From NCBI RefSeq assembly GCF_014648635.1, contig NZ_BMRM01000002.1, positions 550,795 to 614,794 on the forward strand: a DNA stretch of 64,000 bases, written 5' to 3'. A program made the position numbers and the translations under genes. The notes beneath the pieces were generated by a model that saw only the letters and a program-made list of their open reading frames with translations, had not been told where the DNA came from and ran no database searches. Below, piece after piece: positions 40,539 through 49,732 of the stretch. This DNA comes from Streptomyces cinerochromogenes. GTDB taxonomy: Bacteria > Actinomycetota > Actinomycetes > Streptomycetales > Streptomycetaceae. The first letter of the stretch is position 1. Every line of letters starts with the position of its first letter.

Positions 40539-42821
40539 ATGCAACTCGCCGCGATCATCGTGTCGCTGGTCCTGATCGTGGTCGGCGTGGCACTGTTCGG
40601 CCGCGCCCTCCTCCAGATCTTCCACTTCATGCGGCTCGGCCAGCCCGTGCCCGCGGGAACCCGGACCAACGACCCCTACCAGCGCACCGTCACCCTGGTG
40701 AAGGAGTTCCTGGGGCACACCCGGATGAACCGCTGGGGCATCGTCGGCATCGCGCACTGGTTCGTCGCGATCGGCTTCTACACGCTGCTGCTGACGATCG
40801 TGAACGCCTTCGGCCAGCTCTTCAAGGCCGACTGGATCCTGCCGGTCATCGGCGACTGGGCGCCGTACAACATCTACGTCGAGTTCATCGGCACCATGAC
40901 GGTCGTCGGCATCGCGACGCTGGTCGTCATCCGGCAGCTGTCCCGGCCGGACAGGCCGGGCCGCAAGTCCCGCTTCGCGGGCTCCAACACCGGCCAGGCG
41001 TACTTCGTCGAGACGATCATCCTCATCGTCGGCGTCTGCATCTTCATGCTGCACGCGCTGGAGGGCGCCCAGCACCACGTCGACGGCTACGAGGCGTCGT
41101 TCTTCATCTCGTACCCGGTGGTGGCCTGGCTCAAGGGCATGGACGTCTCCACGCTCCAGAACCTGACCTACTTCTTCGCCGGCCTGAAGATCGCGGCCTC
41201 CTTCATCTGGATGATCGTGGTCTCCCTGAAGACCGACATGGGCGTGGCCTGGCACCGCTTCCTGGGCTTCCCGAACATCTGGTTCAAGCGCAACGCCGAC
41301 GGCTCCACGGCCCTCGGCGCGCTCCAGCCGATGACGTCCGGCGGCAAGCCGATCAACTTCGAGGACCCGGGCGAGGACGACGTCTTCGGCGTCTCCCAGG
41401 TCGAGCAGTTCTCCTGGAAGGGCCTCCTCGACTTCTCCACCTGCACCGAGTGCGGCCGCTGCCAGTCGCAGTGCCCCGCCTGGAACACCGGCAAGCCGCT
41501 CTCCCCGAAGCTGCTGATCATGTCCCTGCGGGACCACGCGCACGCCAAGGCGCCGTACCTGCTGGCCGGCGGCGGCAAGACCGTGGAGGGCGAGGAGAAG
41601 GCCTCCGAGGAGCAGCTGAAGGACGTCCCCGCCGCCGCTCTCGCCGAGGCCGAGCGCCCGCTGATCGGCACCGCCGAGGAGAACGGCGTCATCGACCCGG
41701 ACGTCCTGTGGTCCTGCACCACCTGCGGCGCCTGCGTCGAGCAGTGCCCGGTGGACATCGAGCACGTCGACCACATCGTCGACATGCGCCGCTACCAGGT
41801 GATGATCGAGAGCGCCTTCCCCTCCGAGGCGGGCACGATGCTCAAGAACCTGGAGAAGAAGGGCAACCCCTGGGGCCTGGCCAAGAAGCAGCGCCTGGAG
41901 TGGACCAAGGAGGTCGACTTCGAGGTCCCGGTCGTCGGCAAGGACATCGAGGACCTCACCGAGGTCGAGTACTTGTACTGGGTCGGCTGCGCCGGCGCCC
42001 TGGAGGACCGCGCCAAGAAGACCACGAAGGCCTTCGCCGAGCTGCTGCACATCGCGGGCGTCAAGTTCGCGATCATGGGCGGCGACGAGAAGTGCACCGG
42101 TGACTCCGCCCGCCGCCTCGGCAACGAGCCCCTGTTCCAGGAGCTCGGCATGGAGAACGTGATGGCCCTGAACACGGCGTTCGGCGAGGAGCTGGACGAC
42201 GAGGGCAAGGTCGTCGCGGAGTCCGCGAAGCCGAAGTCGGCGAAGAAGATCGTCGCCACCTGCCCGCACTGCCTCAACACCATCGGCAACGAGTACCCGC
42301 AGCTCGGCGGCGACTACGAGGTCATCCACCACACTCAGCTGCTCCAGCACCTGGTGGACGAGGGCAAGCTGGTCCCGGTCACCCCGGTCGAGGGCATCAT
42401 CACCTACCACGACCCGTGCTACCTGGGCCGCCACAACAAGATCTACACGCCCCCGCGCGAGATCATCGGCAAGGTCCCGGGCCTGCGCAACGAGGAGATG
42501 CACCGCCACAAGGAGCGCGGCTTCTGCTGTGGCGCCGGTGGTGCGCGCATGTGGATGGAGGAGCGGATCGGCAAGCGCATCAACAACGAGCGCGTCGACG
42601 AGGCCCTCTCCCTGAACCCCGACATCGTCTCCACCGCCTGCCCGTTCTGCCTGGTCATGCTCACCGACTCGGTGAACGGCAAGAAGAACGACGGCAAGGC
42701 GAAGGAGTCGATCCAGGTGGTCGACGTCGCCCAGCTGCTCCTGGAGTCCGTGAAGACGCCGGTCGACCCGGAGGGCTCGACGGAGACGGAGAGCGAGCCG
42801 GAGCCGGAGCCGGTGAAGTAG
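40539..42821 (+). CDS. Membrane-bound Fe-S oxidoreductase, heterodisulfide-reductase-like
   Basis: A 760-residue protein. The N-terminal third has about six membrane helices of the nitrate-reductase-gamma/cytochrome-b type (LIVVGVALFGRALLQI, HWFVAIGFYTLLLTIV). Two [4Fe-4S] ferredoxin-like motifs follow (CTECGRCQSQCPAW, CTTCGACVEQCPVD). Two CCG domains then carry the HdrB/GlpC-type cysteines (VGCAGALEDRAKK, CPHCLNTIGNEYPQL, CYLGRHNKIYTPPREI, GFCCGAGGARMWMEE). It should move electrons between membrane quinones and a soluble donor. The ATG at 40539 has CAGGAG upstream. Such proteins are widespread in actinobacteria; partner not identified. Confidence 0.88.
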   Translation: MQLAAIIVSLVLIVVGVALFGRALLQIFHFMRLGQPVPAGTRTNDPYQRTVTLVKEFLGHTRMNRWGIVGIAHWFVAIGFYTLLLTIVNAFGQLFKADWILPVIGDWAPYNIYVEFIGTMTVVGIATLVVIRQLSRPDRPGRKSRFAGSNTGQAYFVETIILIVGVCIFMLHALEGAQHHVDGYEASFFISYPVVAWLKGMDVSTLQNLTYFFAGLKIAASFIWMIVVSLKTDMGVAWHRFLGFPNIWFKRNADGSTALGALQPMTSGGKPINFEDPGEDDVFGVSQVEQFSWKGLLDFSTCTECGRCQSQCPAWNTGKPLSPKLLIMSLRDHAHAKAPYLLAGGGKTVEGEEKASEEQLKDVPAAALAEAERPLIGTAEENGVIDPDVLWSCTTCGACVEQCPVDIEHVDHIVDMRRYQVMIESAFPSEAGTMLKNLEKKGNPWGLAKKQRLEWTKEVDFEVPVVGKDIEDLTEVEYLYWVGCAGALEDRAKKTTKAFAELLHIAGVKFAIMGGDEKCTGDSARRLGNEPLFQELGMENVMALNTAFGEELDDEGKVVAESAKPKSAKKIVATCPHCLNTIGNEYPQLGGDYEVIHHTQLLQHLVDEGKLVPVTPVEGIITYHDPCYLGRHNKIYTPPREIIGKVPGLRNEEMHRHKERGFCCGAGGARMWMEERIGKRINNERVDEALSLNPDIVSTACPFCLVMLTDSVNGKKNDGKAKESIQVVDVAQLLLESVKTPVDPEGSTETESEPEPEPVK

Positions 42822-42833
42822 TCCCCCCGAACG

Positions 42834-42872
42834 GACGGCGCCCCCTGACCCGCACAGGCAGGGGGCGCCGTC
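42834..42872. terminator. Bidirectional terminator hairpin
   Basis: Perfect 14-bp stem (42834-42847 with 42859-42872) and an 11-base loop, placed between the ends of the convergent Fe-S oxidoreductase and ABM genes. Confidence 0.85.
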
Positions 42873-42891
42873 GTATCTCCGTACCCTGCGG

Positions 42892-43218
42892 TCAGGCCCC
42901 CTTCGGGCCGGCCTGCTGCACCACCTCGAAGGACCACAGGGTCGAGCCGGAGGCCGCCGGCTTCGGGCGCTCGCCGCCCTCGCCGCCGCCCTGGTGCGCG
43001 GACTTCATCGGCCCCTCCATCCAGGCCTGGAACGACTCCTCGTCCCGCCAGCGGGTGTAGACGAGGTAGGTGTCGGTGCCCTCGACGGGACGCAGCAGCT
43101 CGAACCACTCGAAGCCGTCGGAGTTCTCCACCGCGTGGGCCCGCGAGGCGAACCGCTTCTCCAGCACCTCCCGCTGCTCGGCGGGAACGGTCAGCACGTT
43201 GATCTTCACTACGCTCAT
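42892..43218 (-). CDS. ABM-fold monooxygenase / MhuD-like heme-degrading family protein
   Basis: A 108-residue dimeric alpha/beta-barrel protein of the antibiotic biosynthesis monooxygenase family. MSVVKINVLTVPAEQREVLEKRFASRAHAVENSDGFEWFELLRP and YLVYTRWRDEESFQAWM are characteristic. HAVENSDGF and the W-R-D-E-x-S-F match closely the mycobacterial MhuD heme-degrading branch rather than classical antibiotic monooxygenases. The heme-ligand His is not visible with certainty: SAHQGG follows at the expected position. ATG 43218 is the natural start. Confidence 0.82.
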   Translation of the reverse strand: MSVVKINVLTVPAEQREVLEKRFASRAHAVENSDGFEWFELLRPVEGTDTYLVYTRWRDEESFQAWMEGPMKSAHQGGGEGGERPKPAASGSTLWSFEVVQQAGPKGA

Positions 43219-43423
43219 GGACCCATCCTGGACCATCGCCCCGCCCGCCACAGCGATCCCGGACCGTTACCACGAGCGCGTACAACCCTCGCCCCCCACC
43301 GCGGGTCTCCTGATCGCCTACCGCCCGTGAACCACGGGACAACACGTGCTGAACACGGGCGGACCGCACCCCATCGTCTGCGGACGCCCCGCCAGGCGTC
43401 CCCCGCATGCAGCAGGAGACCGC

Positions 43424-44905
43424 ATGCACGCGCACGCTCGCATCGCCCTCGCGACGGCCGCCGCCGCCGCGCTGACGGGCGGTCTGCTCACCCTCGCCGC
43501 GTCCCCGGCCACCGCCGCCGACTCCGTCAAGGCCGCCAAGGCCGACTTCAACGGCGACGGCATCGGTGACGTCGCCACCTCGGCGGCCGGCGCCTACGTC
43601 AGCGGCCGGAAGGACGCCGGCCAGGTCGTCGTCCTGTACGGCTCCGCCACCGGCGTCTCCTCCGCCAGGCGCACCACCATCAGCCAGAACACCACCGGTG
43701 TCCCCGGCACCGCCGAGGCCGGTGACATGTTCGGCGGCGACCTGGCGTACGCCGACTTCAACGGCGACGGCTACGACGACCTCGCCGTGGGCTCCCCGAG
43801 CGAGAAGGTCGGCACCGACACCGACGGCGGCGGCCTCGCCATCCTGTGGGGCTCCGCCGGCGGCCTGACCGGCAAGGCCGTCGACGTGCCCGACCCGGCC
43901 CCCTCCTCCCACGACTTCTGGGGCAAGAACCTCGCCGCCGGCGACTTCGACGGCGACGGCAGGGCCGACCTGGCCGTGGGCAGCTCCGCCGCCACCCTCT
44001 ACCTCTACAAGGGCGGCTTCACCACCGCCGGCGCCTACGGCAGCCGGACCACCGTCAAGCCGCCGATCCAGTCGGGCACCAACGACTACCCGTACGGCCC
44101 GCTGAACCTGACCGCCGGCGACGTCAACGGCGACGGCCGCACGGACCTCGTCGTGGACGGCTACGAGACCACGACGCGGTACGGCTGGAACACCAACTAC
44201 TGGCTGCCCGGCACCTCCGGCGGCCTGAGCACCGCCTCCGCCAAGACCCTCAAGCCCGGCATCATCACCGCCATCGGCGACGTCAACGGCGACGGCTTCG
44301 GCGACATCGTCAGCGGCGCCGACTGGGACGCCAAGGACCCCGACGGCACCGTCATCCCGAACGCCTCCGACGGCGGCAAGGTGAACATCACCTACGGCTC
44401 CGCCTCCGGCCCGGCCGGCACCACCGGCATCACCCAGAACACCGGCAACGTCCCCGGCTCCTCGGAGAAGGGCGACGCCTTCGGCTGGGAGCTGGACCTC
44501 GGCGACATCAACGGCGACGGCTACCAGGACCTGGTCGTCAGCTCCCCGCAGGAGGACCTCGGCGGCGTCCCGGACACCGGCAGCGTGACCGTCCTGTACG
44601 GCTCCGCCGCGGGCGTCGACACCGTCTCCGGGGCCCAGTCCTTCTCCCAGGACAGCGCGGGCGTCCCCGGCGGCAACGAGAAGTCCGACCTGTTCGGCGC
44701 CGACCTCAAGCTGGACGACGTCACCGGCGACGGCAAGGCGGACCTGGTCGTCGGCTCGTACGAGAACGGCGGCGACGGCGCGGTGACGTACCTGCCGTCC
44801 AACGGTACGAAGATCACCGCCACGGGCTCGCGCGCCTTCGGCGTCTCCACCGTGGGCGTCTCCACCTCCGGCACCCCGCAGTTCGGCGCGGTGATGGCGG
44901 ACTGA
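43424..44905 (+). CDS. Secreted FG-GAP / VCBS repeat protein (integrin-alpha-like propeller)
   Basis: A 493-residue exported protein with a twin-hydrophobic Sec signal (IALATAAAAALTGGLLTLAASPATAA). The mature part holds seven or so blades with D-F-N-G-D-G, D-V-N-G-D-G and D-I-N-G-D-G calcium motifs (KADFNGDGIGDVA, YADFNGDGYDDLA, GDVNGDGRTDLV, GDVNGDGFGDIV, GDINGDGYQDLV, DDVTGDGKADLV), each followed by hydrophobic V/A-G-S-P/Y strands. This is an FG-GAP beta-propeller, extracellular and calcium-stabilised, of unknown ligand. ATG 43424 follows GCAGGAG. Confidence 0.88.
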   Translation: MHAHARIALATAAAAALTGGLLTLAASPATAADSVKAAKADFNGDGIGDVATSAAGAYVSGRKDAGQVVVLYGSATGVSSARRTTISQNTTGVPGTAEAGDMFGGDLAYADFNGDGYDDLAVGSPSEKVGTDTDGGGLAILWGSAGGLTGKAVDVPDPAPSSHDFWGKNLAAGDFDGDGRADLAVGSSAATLYLYKGGFTTAGAYGSRTTVKPPIQSGTNDYPYGPLNLTAGDVNGDGRTDLVVDGYETTTRYGWNTNYWLPGTSGGLSTASAKTLKPGIITAIGDVNGDGFGDIVSGADWDAKDPDGTVIPNASDGGKVNITYGSASGPAGTTGITQNTGNVPGSSEKGDAFGWELDLGDINGDGYQDLVVSSPQEDLGGVPDTGSVTVLYGSAAGVDTVSGAQSFSQDSAGVPGGNEKSDLFGADLKLDDVTGDGKADLVVGSYENGGDGAVTYLPSNGTKITATGSRAFGVSTVGVSTSGTPQFGAVMAD

Positions 44906-45060
44906 CCGTGCCGGCGGACCGACCCCTCCCGGGAAACCCCTGAGGAACCCGGAGGGCGTTGCTGACGGTCCCTTAGGGGATGTCACAGGTCGGCCGCAAA
45001 GCCGGGCCCGGACCACCGGGCCCGGCACGTCGGGCTCCGGGACCAGGTACGTTCGATGAC

Positions 45061-46017
45061 GTGGCTGGATTCAGGATCGGACGCGGGGGCCGGGACAACC
45101 GCACCCCCCAAGGACAACAGGCGCCCCAGGGACCGTCGTACGGACACGGGCGCGGCCCCGCTCAGTCCGGGAGGCCGTCGTACGGCCGGCCGGGCCCCTC
45201 GGGCGCCCCGGGCCCCTCGTACGGCTACCCGTCGGCGCCGCAGCCGCCGTACCCGCAGCAGGGACAGTCGTACGGCTACCCGGGCGGGCCCGACGACGGG
45301 CCGGAGTACTTCGGGGACGGCGGCTACCCGGGCGGCCCCGGGAACGGCGGGCACGACCCCTACGCGGCCAACAACCCGGGCCACACCCAGGCCTTCTCCA
45401 TCGACGAGGCCGCCGGCTACACCCAGGGCGCGACCTACCACGCCGGCCAGGCCGCCGAGCCCGCCGGACCGATCGGCCCGCCCCTGCACTGGAAGGAACT
45501 GCTGAAGGGGATCGTCCTCTCCCCGAACGAGACCTTCCTGCGCATGCGGGACTACACGATGTGGACGCCCGCCCTCATCGTGACCTTCCTCTACGGCCTG
45601 CTCGCGGTCTTCGGCTTCGACGGGGCCCGCCAGGACGCGATCAGCGCGACGCTGTCCAACGCGGTCCCGATCGTGCTGATCACGGCCGTCGTGATGGTGC
45701 TCGGCCTGTTCATCCTGGGCGTGGTCACCCACACCCTGGCCCGCCAGCTCGGCGGCGACGGCGCCTGGCAGCCCACGGTCGGCCTGTCCATGCTGATCAC
45801 CGCCCTCACCGACGCGCCCCGCCTGATCGTCGCCATGTTCTTCGGCGGCGACGCCGGCTTCGTCCAGCTCCTCGGCTGGGCCACCTGGCTCGGCGCGGGC
45901 GCCCTGCTGACCCTGATGGTCTCCCGCTCCCACGACCTGCCGTGGCCGAAGGCGCTGGGGGCGTCGGCGATCCAGCTGGTCGCGCTGCTGTCGATCGTGA
46001 AGCTGGGCACGTTCTAG
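45061..46017 (+). CDS. Yip1-domain membrane protein with Gly/Pro/Tyr-rich N-terminus
   Basis: A 318-residue protein. The first ~130 residues are a disordered, repeated G-P-S-Y-G / Y-G-Y-P segment. A Yip1-type membrane domain follows: HWKELLKGIVLSPNETFLRMRDYTMWTPALIVTFLYGLLAVFGF, then helices around ITAVVMVLGLFILGVVTHTLARQLGG, ALTDAPRLIVAMFF and the last IQLVALLSIVKLG. The GTG at 45061 gives VAGFRIGRGGRDNR, the usual start for these proteins; an in-frame ATG at 44980 is less likely. Function unknown. Confidence 0.82.
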   Translation: MAGFRIGRGGRDNRTPQGQQAPQGPSYGHGRGPAQSGRPSYGRPGPSGAPGPSYGYPSAPQPPYPQQGQSYGYPGGPDDGPEYFGDGGYPGGPGNGGHDPYAANNPGHTQAFSIDEAAGYTQGATYHAGQAAEPAGPIGPPLHWKELLKGIVLSPNETFLRMRDYTMWTPALIVTFLYGLLAVFGFDGARQDAISATLSNAVPIVLITAVVMVLGLFILGVVTHTLARQLGGDGAWQPTVGLSMLITALTDAPRLIVAMFFGGDAGFVQLLGWATWLGAGALLTLMVSRSHDLPWPKALGASAIQLVALLSIVKLGTF

Positions 46018-46046
46018 TCACCGCCCAGCCGTCCGCGGACACGCGA

Positions 46047-46078
46047 AAGGGCCCCCGGCGCTCCAGCCGGGGGCCCTT
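46047..46078. terminator. Terminator hairpin between convergent genes
   Basis: 13-bp perfect stem (46047-46059 with 46066-46078) and a 6-base loop, between the Yip1 gene and the leftward phosphoribosyltransferase gene. Flanking A and T residues add to its strength. Confidence 0.85.
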
Positions 46079-46104
46079 CGGCGTTGCCTCTCCGCTTCCT
46101 GGAC

Positions 46105-46608
46105 CTAGGCGTCGAGAACCTGTCCGGCGCGCTTCACGACGGGGGGCTCGACACTCCACGGGAAGTTGATCCAGTCGTCGGTCCGCTTCCACACGTACTC
46201 GCACTTCACGAGGGAGTGGGACTTCTCGTAGATCACCGCGGAGCGCACCTCGGCGACGGTGTCGAGACAGAAGTCGCGGACGAGCTTGAGGGTCTTTCCG
46301 GTGTCGGCGACGTCGTCGGTGATCAGGACCTTCTTGTCGGAGAAGTCGATCACGTTGGGGACGGGGGCGAGCATGACCGGCATCTCCAGGGTCGTCCCCA
46401 CACCGGTGTAGAACTCGACGTTGACGAGATGGATGTTCTTGCAGTCGAGGGCGTAGGCGAGCCCCCCGGCGACGAACACCCCGCCGCGGGCGATGCTGAG
46501 CACGATGTCGGGCTCGTACCCGTCGTCGGCGATGGTCTGCGCCAACTCGCGGATGGCGGTGCCGAACCGCTCGTAGGTCAGGTTCTCCCGCACGTCTGCG
46601 CTGCTCAT
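46105..46608 (-). CDS. Purine-type phosphoribosyltransferase
   Basis: A 167-residue type I phosphoribosyltransferase. The PRPP loop VLITDDVADTGKTLKLV is intact, and LSIARGGVFVAGGLAYALD forms the pyrophosphate loop with the usual cis-peptide. This resembles hypoxanthine/xanthine salvage enzymes (Gpt-like), which convert a free purine to its nucleotide. ATG 46608 (MSSADVRENLTYE) follows GAGGGCG and lies 13 bases after dcd. The nucleobase cannot be named from sequence alone. Confidence 0.85.
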   Translation of the reverse strand: MSSADVRENLTYERFGTAIRELAQTIADDGYEPDIVLSIARGGVFVAGGLAYALDCKNIHLVNVEFYTGVGTTLEMPVMLAPVPNVIDFSDKKVLITDDVADTGKTLKLVRDFCLDTVAEVRSAVIYEKSHSLVKCEYVWKRTDDWINFPWSVEPPVVKRAGQVLDA

Positions 46609-46621
46609 GCTGTCGTCGCCC

Positions 46622-47197
46622 TCACACCTGGGTCCGATGGAAATTGAGGAAGGACCGCGAGGCGGTCGGCCCGCGCTGCCCCTGGTACCGGGAGCCGTAG
46701 CGCTCACTGCCGTACGGGTGCTCGGCGGGCGAGGTCAGCCGGAACATGCACAGCTGCCCGATCTTCATCCCCGGCCACAGCTTGATCGGGAGCGTGGCGA
46801 GGTTGGACAGCTCCAGGGTGACGTGCCCGCTGAACCCGGGGTCGATGAACCCGGCGGTGGAGTGGGTGACCAGTCCCAGCCGCCCGAGCGAACTCTTCCC
46901 CTCCAGCCGGGAGGCGAGATCGTCGGGGAGCGTGATCACCTCGTAGGTGGAGGCGAGCACGAACTCCCCGGGATGCAGGATGAACGGCTCATCGCCCTCC
47001 GGCTCGACCAGCCGGGTCAGATCGGCCTGCTCGACGGACGGGTCGATGTGGGGGTACCGGTGATTCTCGAACACCCGGAAGTACCGGTCCAGCCGTACGT
47101 CGATGCTCGACGGCTGCACCATGGTTTCGTCATAGGGATCGATCCGTACCCGCCCGGCGTCGATCTCGGCCCGGATGTCCTTGTCTGAGAGAAGCAC
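46622..47197 (-). CDS. dcd: dCTP deaminase
   Basis: A 191-residue homotrimeric-type enzyme converting dCTP to dUTP for thymidylate synthesis. [15 protein letters not shown], the [15 protein letters not shown] motif, [35 protein letters not shown] (with the conserved Ser-Ser-x-x-R and the later Glu) and the tail [19 protein letters not shown] are family-defining. It is the gene before the tRNA-Gly island site and belongs to the core chromosome. Confidence 0.96.
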   Translation of the reverse strand: MLLSDKDIRAEIDAGRVRIDPYDETMVQPSSIDVRLDRYFRVFENHRYPHIDPSVEQADLTRLVEPEGDEPFILHPGEFVLASTYEVITLPDDLASRLEGKSSLGRLGLVTHSTAGFIDPGFSGHVTLELSNLATLPIKLWPGMKIGQLCMFRLTSPAEHPYGSERYGSRYQGQRGPTASRSFLNFHRTQV

Positions 47198-47296
47198 GTA
47201 GCGAGGATACGCAAGGCGCGCGAAGCCTTCGCAATCCGAAGGACTCCGCGCGCCCGCCGTGACGAACCGACTACGGCCGGTCCCCGTGCACCGCCC

Positions 47297-47455
47297 CTAC
47301 CGCTTCTCCAGAACGACAGGCACGGCGCTGCGGAGCCGGGCACAGCGCGGGCACCGCACGAGGCGGCCGGGGCCGAGCCGGTCGGCCTGCTGCATCGGGA
47401 ACGAAGCGGTGCTGAAGACGTGCCCGTCCGCGCATCGGACGACGGTGCGTTCCAT
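47297..47455 (-). CDS. Zinc-ribbon microprotein
   Basis: A 52-residue protein beginning MERTVVRCADGHVFSTASFP with C-x-x-G-H and ending in RLVRCPRCARLRSAVPVV. Two Cys pairs (one with a neighbouring His) suggest one structural zinc. Short proteins with this layout are common in Streptomyces. ATG 47455. Function unknown. A DNA-binding or adaptor role is possible. Confidence 0.7.
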   Translation of the reverse strand: MERTVVRCADGHVFSTASFPMQQADRLGPGRLVRCPRCARLRSAVPVVLEKR

Positions 47456-47725
47456 CAAGTCCCTCAAGTCCCTTCCCCAAGAGCCGCGTCCGGCGTTGCT
47501 GCCCGGACGACAAAAGCCACATTACGGGATCAAAGAGATGACTCTCCACGCGGCACTCCGGCCCTCCCCCAGGCCTCCACGGTACGCCCCAACTCCGGCC
47601 GCCCGCAGCCGGATCCCACCCCTGAAACACGCTCAGCCCCCGGGATCCGAACACCGGGAGCGCGCGATGATGTAGAGTGAGCAAGGTCCGGACACCGGCC
47701 CCTCCGGGACCACGTCCGTACTTAC

Positions 47726-47799
47726 GCGGGTGTAGTTTAATGGTAGAACATCAGCTTCCCAAGCTGAGAGCGCGAGTTCGATTCTCGTCACCCGCTCCA
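47726..47799 (+). tRNA. tRNA-Gly (CCC anticodon)
   Basis: A complete cloverleaf: acceptor GCGGGTG paired with CACCCGC (47726-47732 with 47789-47795), a T at the discriminator position and CCA at 47797-47799. The anticodon stem TCAGC/GCTGA encloses a seven-base loop TTCCCAA whose middle CCC (47758-47760) reads GGG codons. The T arm is GCGAG-TTCGATT-CTCGT. Its 3' third is the integration target of the island that follows. Confidence 0.95.
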
Positions 47800-47802
47800 T
47801 GA
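47772..47802. repeat. Left attachment-site direct repeat (attL core)
   Basis: The 31 bases from the T-arm of tRNA-Gly to three bases past the CCA end are repeated exactly at 61452-61482. This is the typical target of tyrosine integrases in actinomycetes. The broken integrase gene begins about 50 bases further on. Confidence 0.88.
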
Positions 47803-47804
47803 AG

Positions 47805-47831
47805 AAGGCCCAGGTCAGAGACCTGGGCCTT
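47805..47831 (+). terminator. tRNA-Gly terminator hairpin
   Basis: Perfect 12-bp stem (47805-47816 with 47820-47831) with an AGA loop, six bases after the tRNA. A slightly altered copy (one mismatched pair) lies beside the right repeat at about 61485-61511. Confidence 0.8.
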
Positions 47832-47848
47832 GTTGTTGTGTCCGGCGA

Positions 47849-48260
47849 TCAGTCGCCGCGTGCCAGATCCGTGCCAGAAGGCTTGTGGGCCGCCTTCTTG
47901 GCAGCCTCCGCCCGAGCCTTCCGAACGGTGACGTCGAGGCCGGCGGCGACCTCTTCCTGCCGCTCCTCGTCGGAGTGCTGGTAGATCAACGCGGCCTTCT
48001 CGGAGGACTGCCCGGCGCGGACCATCGTGTCCTTGAGGGTGGCGCCCGGAACGGGTCGAGAGCGTGTGTCCGGTGTGACGAAGGTCGTAGAAACGGAAGT
48101 CGTCGGGGAGCCCGGCGGCGGCTCGGGCACGACGCCACTTCCGTTTGAAGGAGGTACGACGGAAGGGCGCCCCCTTCTCGCCGACGAAGACCAAGCCGTC
48201 AGGCCCCTCTACTGGTCGCACACCGCGGTGCCTGACTCGCCCATTGAAACTCCCGGCCAA
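47849..48260 (-). pseudogene. Remnant of a phage/ICE-type tyrosine integrase (C-terminal part)
   Basis: The reading frame starting at 48260 gives LVFVGEKGAPFRRTSFKRKWRRARAAAGLPD and the integrase box FRFYDLRHTGHTL (active Arg and His). Frame then shifts, and the continuation in the other minus frame reads GATLKDTMVRAGQSSEKAALIYQHSDEERQEE and stops at 47849, giving the box with the catalytic Tyr (ALIYQH). The usual H/R of the 'M-x-H-x-S' box is Q. The N-terminal two-thirds are missing. So this is an inactive remnant of the enzyme that inserted the island at the tRNA. Confidence 0.82.
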
Positions 48261-48683
48261 AGTCGCTACGCCGACCTAGGCCGGACAAGTCCTAGCCGGA
48301 TAGGCACCTTTCGTCGCTGTTCGGAACGAGAAGCATGGCCAGGCCCTCCTGGTCCGCATCGCGGTTGCGGGGGCTCTCTACCTGCTCCTCGGCCCGGTTC
48401 CAGGCACCACCGACCAACAGCAGGCCCCGGCGCCCCCGGCGTCCGCACCCTCAGCGTCCTATTGCTGGGGACTGAGCCGCTGGCGTCAAGGCCGGGCAAG
48501 GGACGAATGGAAGGCCCCGTACGAAGGAGCACGCGGACTCGCCCGTCTCCTTCGACCGGCCTCCGGCCGCAGTCGTGTGTGACGTTCGTGCACACAGATG
48601 CGCTGGGTGTGGGGGCGGCCTGTGTGACGACTGTGCCCAAGTCCCGCCCCACCGTCCCCCTCTCCCCTCCGTGAAGGAGCCAC
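48261..48683. other. Gap after the integrase remnant
   Basis: No convincing gene. Probably eroded element DNA plus the promoter for the secreted protein gene that follows. Confidence 0.5.
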
Positions 48684-49487
48684 ATGCGCAAACGCGCTGT
48701 CTTCGCCCTGTTCGGTACCGTCGCCGCCCTGGCCGGCTTCGCCACCCCCGGCGCCTACGGTGACGAGCCCCAGACCGATGTCCAGATCAGCGACGTCTCC
48801 TTCGACGGTGGCAAGAACATCGTGGTGGGCCTCGACTCCAAGACGATCACGGTGTCAGGGACCTTCACCCACCCGTCGGGCATCCAGGACGCGGACTTCG
48901 TCCTGTGGCGCGGACCGGAGGGTGCGAACCCCTACGAGACCTACGACGACCGCATCGTGTCGCAGCAGTTCCACTACCACGCGGACTGCGTCGCATCGAG
49001 CGCCACCACCTCGACCTGCTCGCAGACGATCTTCCTCGAGCCGGACTGGCGGTACGGCGGCACCGCGCTCACCAACGCCCACGCCGGCACCTGGAAGGTC
49101 AGCGTGCAGGGGGTGGCCAACGACGACAGCTGGACCCAGGCCGCGAGCTACACCACGACCCGCCTGCAGCGGTACTCCAAGCTCACCGCGAACGCGGGCC
49201 CGGAGCCGGTCGCCAAGGGCGCGCCCCTCACCGTCACCGGCAAGCTCACCCGGGCCGACTGGAACAACCTCGAGTACTTCGGCTACACCAACCAGCCGGT
49301 CAAGCTCCAGTTCCGCAAGGCCGGCACCACGACCTACACCACCGTCAAGACCGTGTACACCTCCAGCACCGGCACCCTGACGACCACGGTCCCCGCGTCG
49401 GAAGACGGCTACTGGCGCTGGAACTTCGCGGGCACCTCCACCACCCCGGCCGCCAAGGCGACCGGGGACTTCGTGGACGTGCGGTAG
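48684..49487 (+). CDS. Secreted protein with beta-sandwich domains, unknown family
   Basis: A 267-residue exported protein: signal peptide MRKRAVFALFGTVAALAGFATPGAYG, then a strand-rich domain (ISDVSFDGGKNIVVGLDSKTITVSGTFTHPSG) with two Cys spaced by 12 residues, and a second domain (LTANAGPEPVAKGAPLTVTGKLTRADW, VKLQFRKAGTTTYTTVKTVYTSSTGTLTTTVPA) typical of Ig-like carbohydrate or surface-exposed modules. ATG 48684 follows GAAGGAG. No enzyme motif. It lies in the island and is followed by a terminator. Confidence 0.75.
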   Translation: MRKRAVFALFGTVAALAGFATPGAYGDEPQTDVQISDVSFDGGKNIVVGLDSKTITVSGTFTHPSGIQDADFVLWRGPEGANPYETYDDRIVSQQFHYHADCVASSATTSTCSQTIFLEPDWRYGGTALTNAHAGTWKVSVQGVANDDSWTQAASYTTTRLQRYSKLTANAGPEPVAKGAPLTVTGKLTRADWNNLEYFGYTNQPVKLQFRKAGTTTYTTVKTVYTSSTGTLTTTVPASEDGYWRWNFAGTSTTPAAKATGDFVDVR

Positions 49488-49517
49488 CCCGCGCGGCTAC
49501 CACGCCCACCGAGGAAT

Positions 49518-49538
49518 CCCCGGGTCCCGGACCCGGGG
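49518..49538 (+). terminator. Hairpin terminator after the secreted protein gene
   Basis: Nine-base perfect stem (49518-49526 with 49530-49538) and a three-base loop, about 30 bases past the stop. Confidence 0.6.
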
Positions 49539-49732
49539 GTTCTCCCACGGAGCGCGAAGCCCTCCGCTGCCGTACGGCCCTCTAGCTAGGTGTGCTGTCC
49601 GGCGGGTCACCCCACCGACCCCGCATCCGACAGCTATGTCACCCGAACGGCCTAACTTGACGTGTCGCCCACATGGGTGAACATCAAGCTGAGTGGTGTC
49701 CCAACCGAGGCAATCCGTGAAAGGCGAACCAA

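Noticed and set aside
42443..45028. 861-residue minus-strand ORF
   Set aside because: Antisense to the Fe-S oxidoreductase and FG-GAP genes and overlapping the ABM gene in another frame; no recognisable domain.
47271..47684. 137-residue minus-strand ORF upstream of the tRNA
   Set aside because: Overlaps the well-supported zinc-ribbon microprotein in another frame and lacks a ribosome site.
47849..48260. Functional integrase for the island
   Set aside because: N-terminus missing and frame broken between the two active-site boxes; it cannot make an active enzyme.
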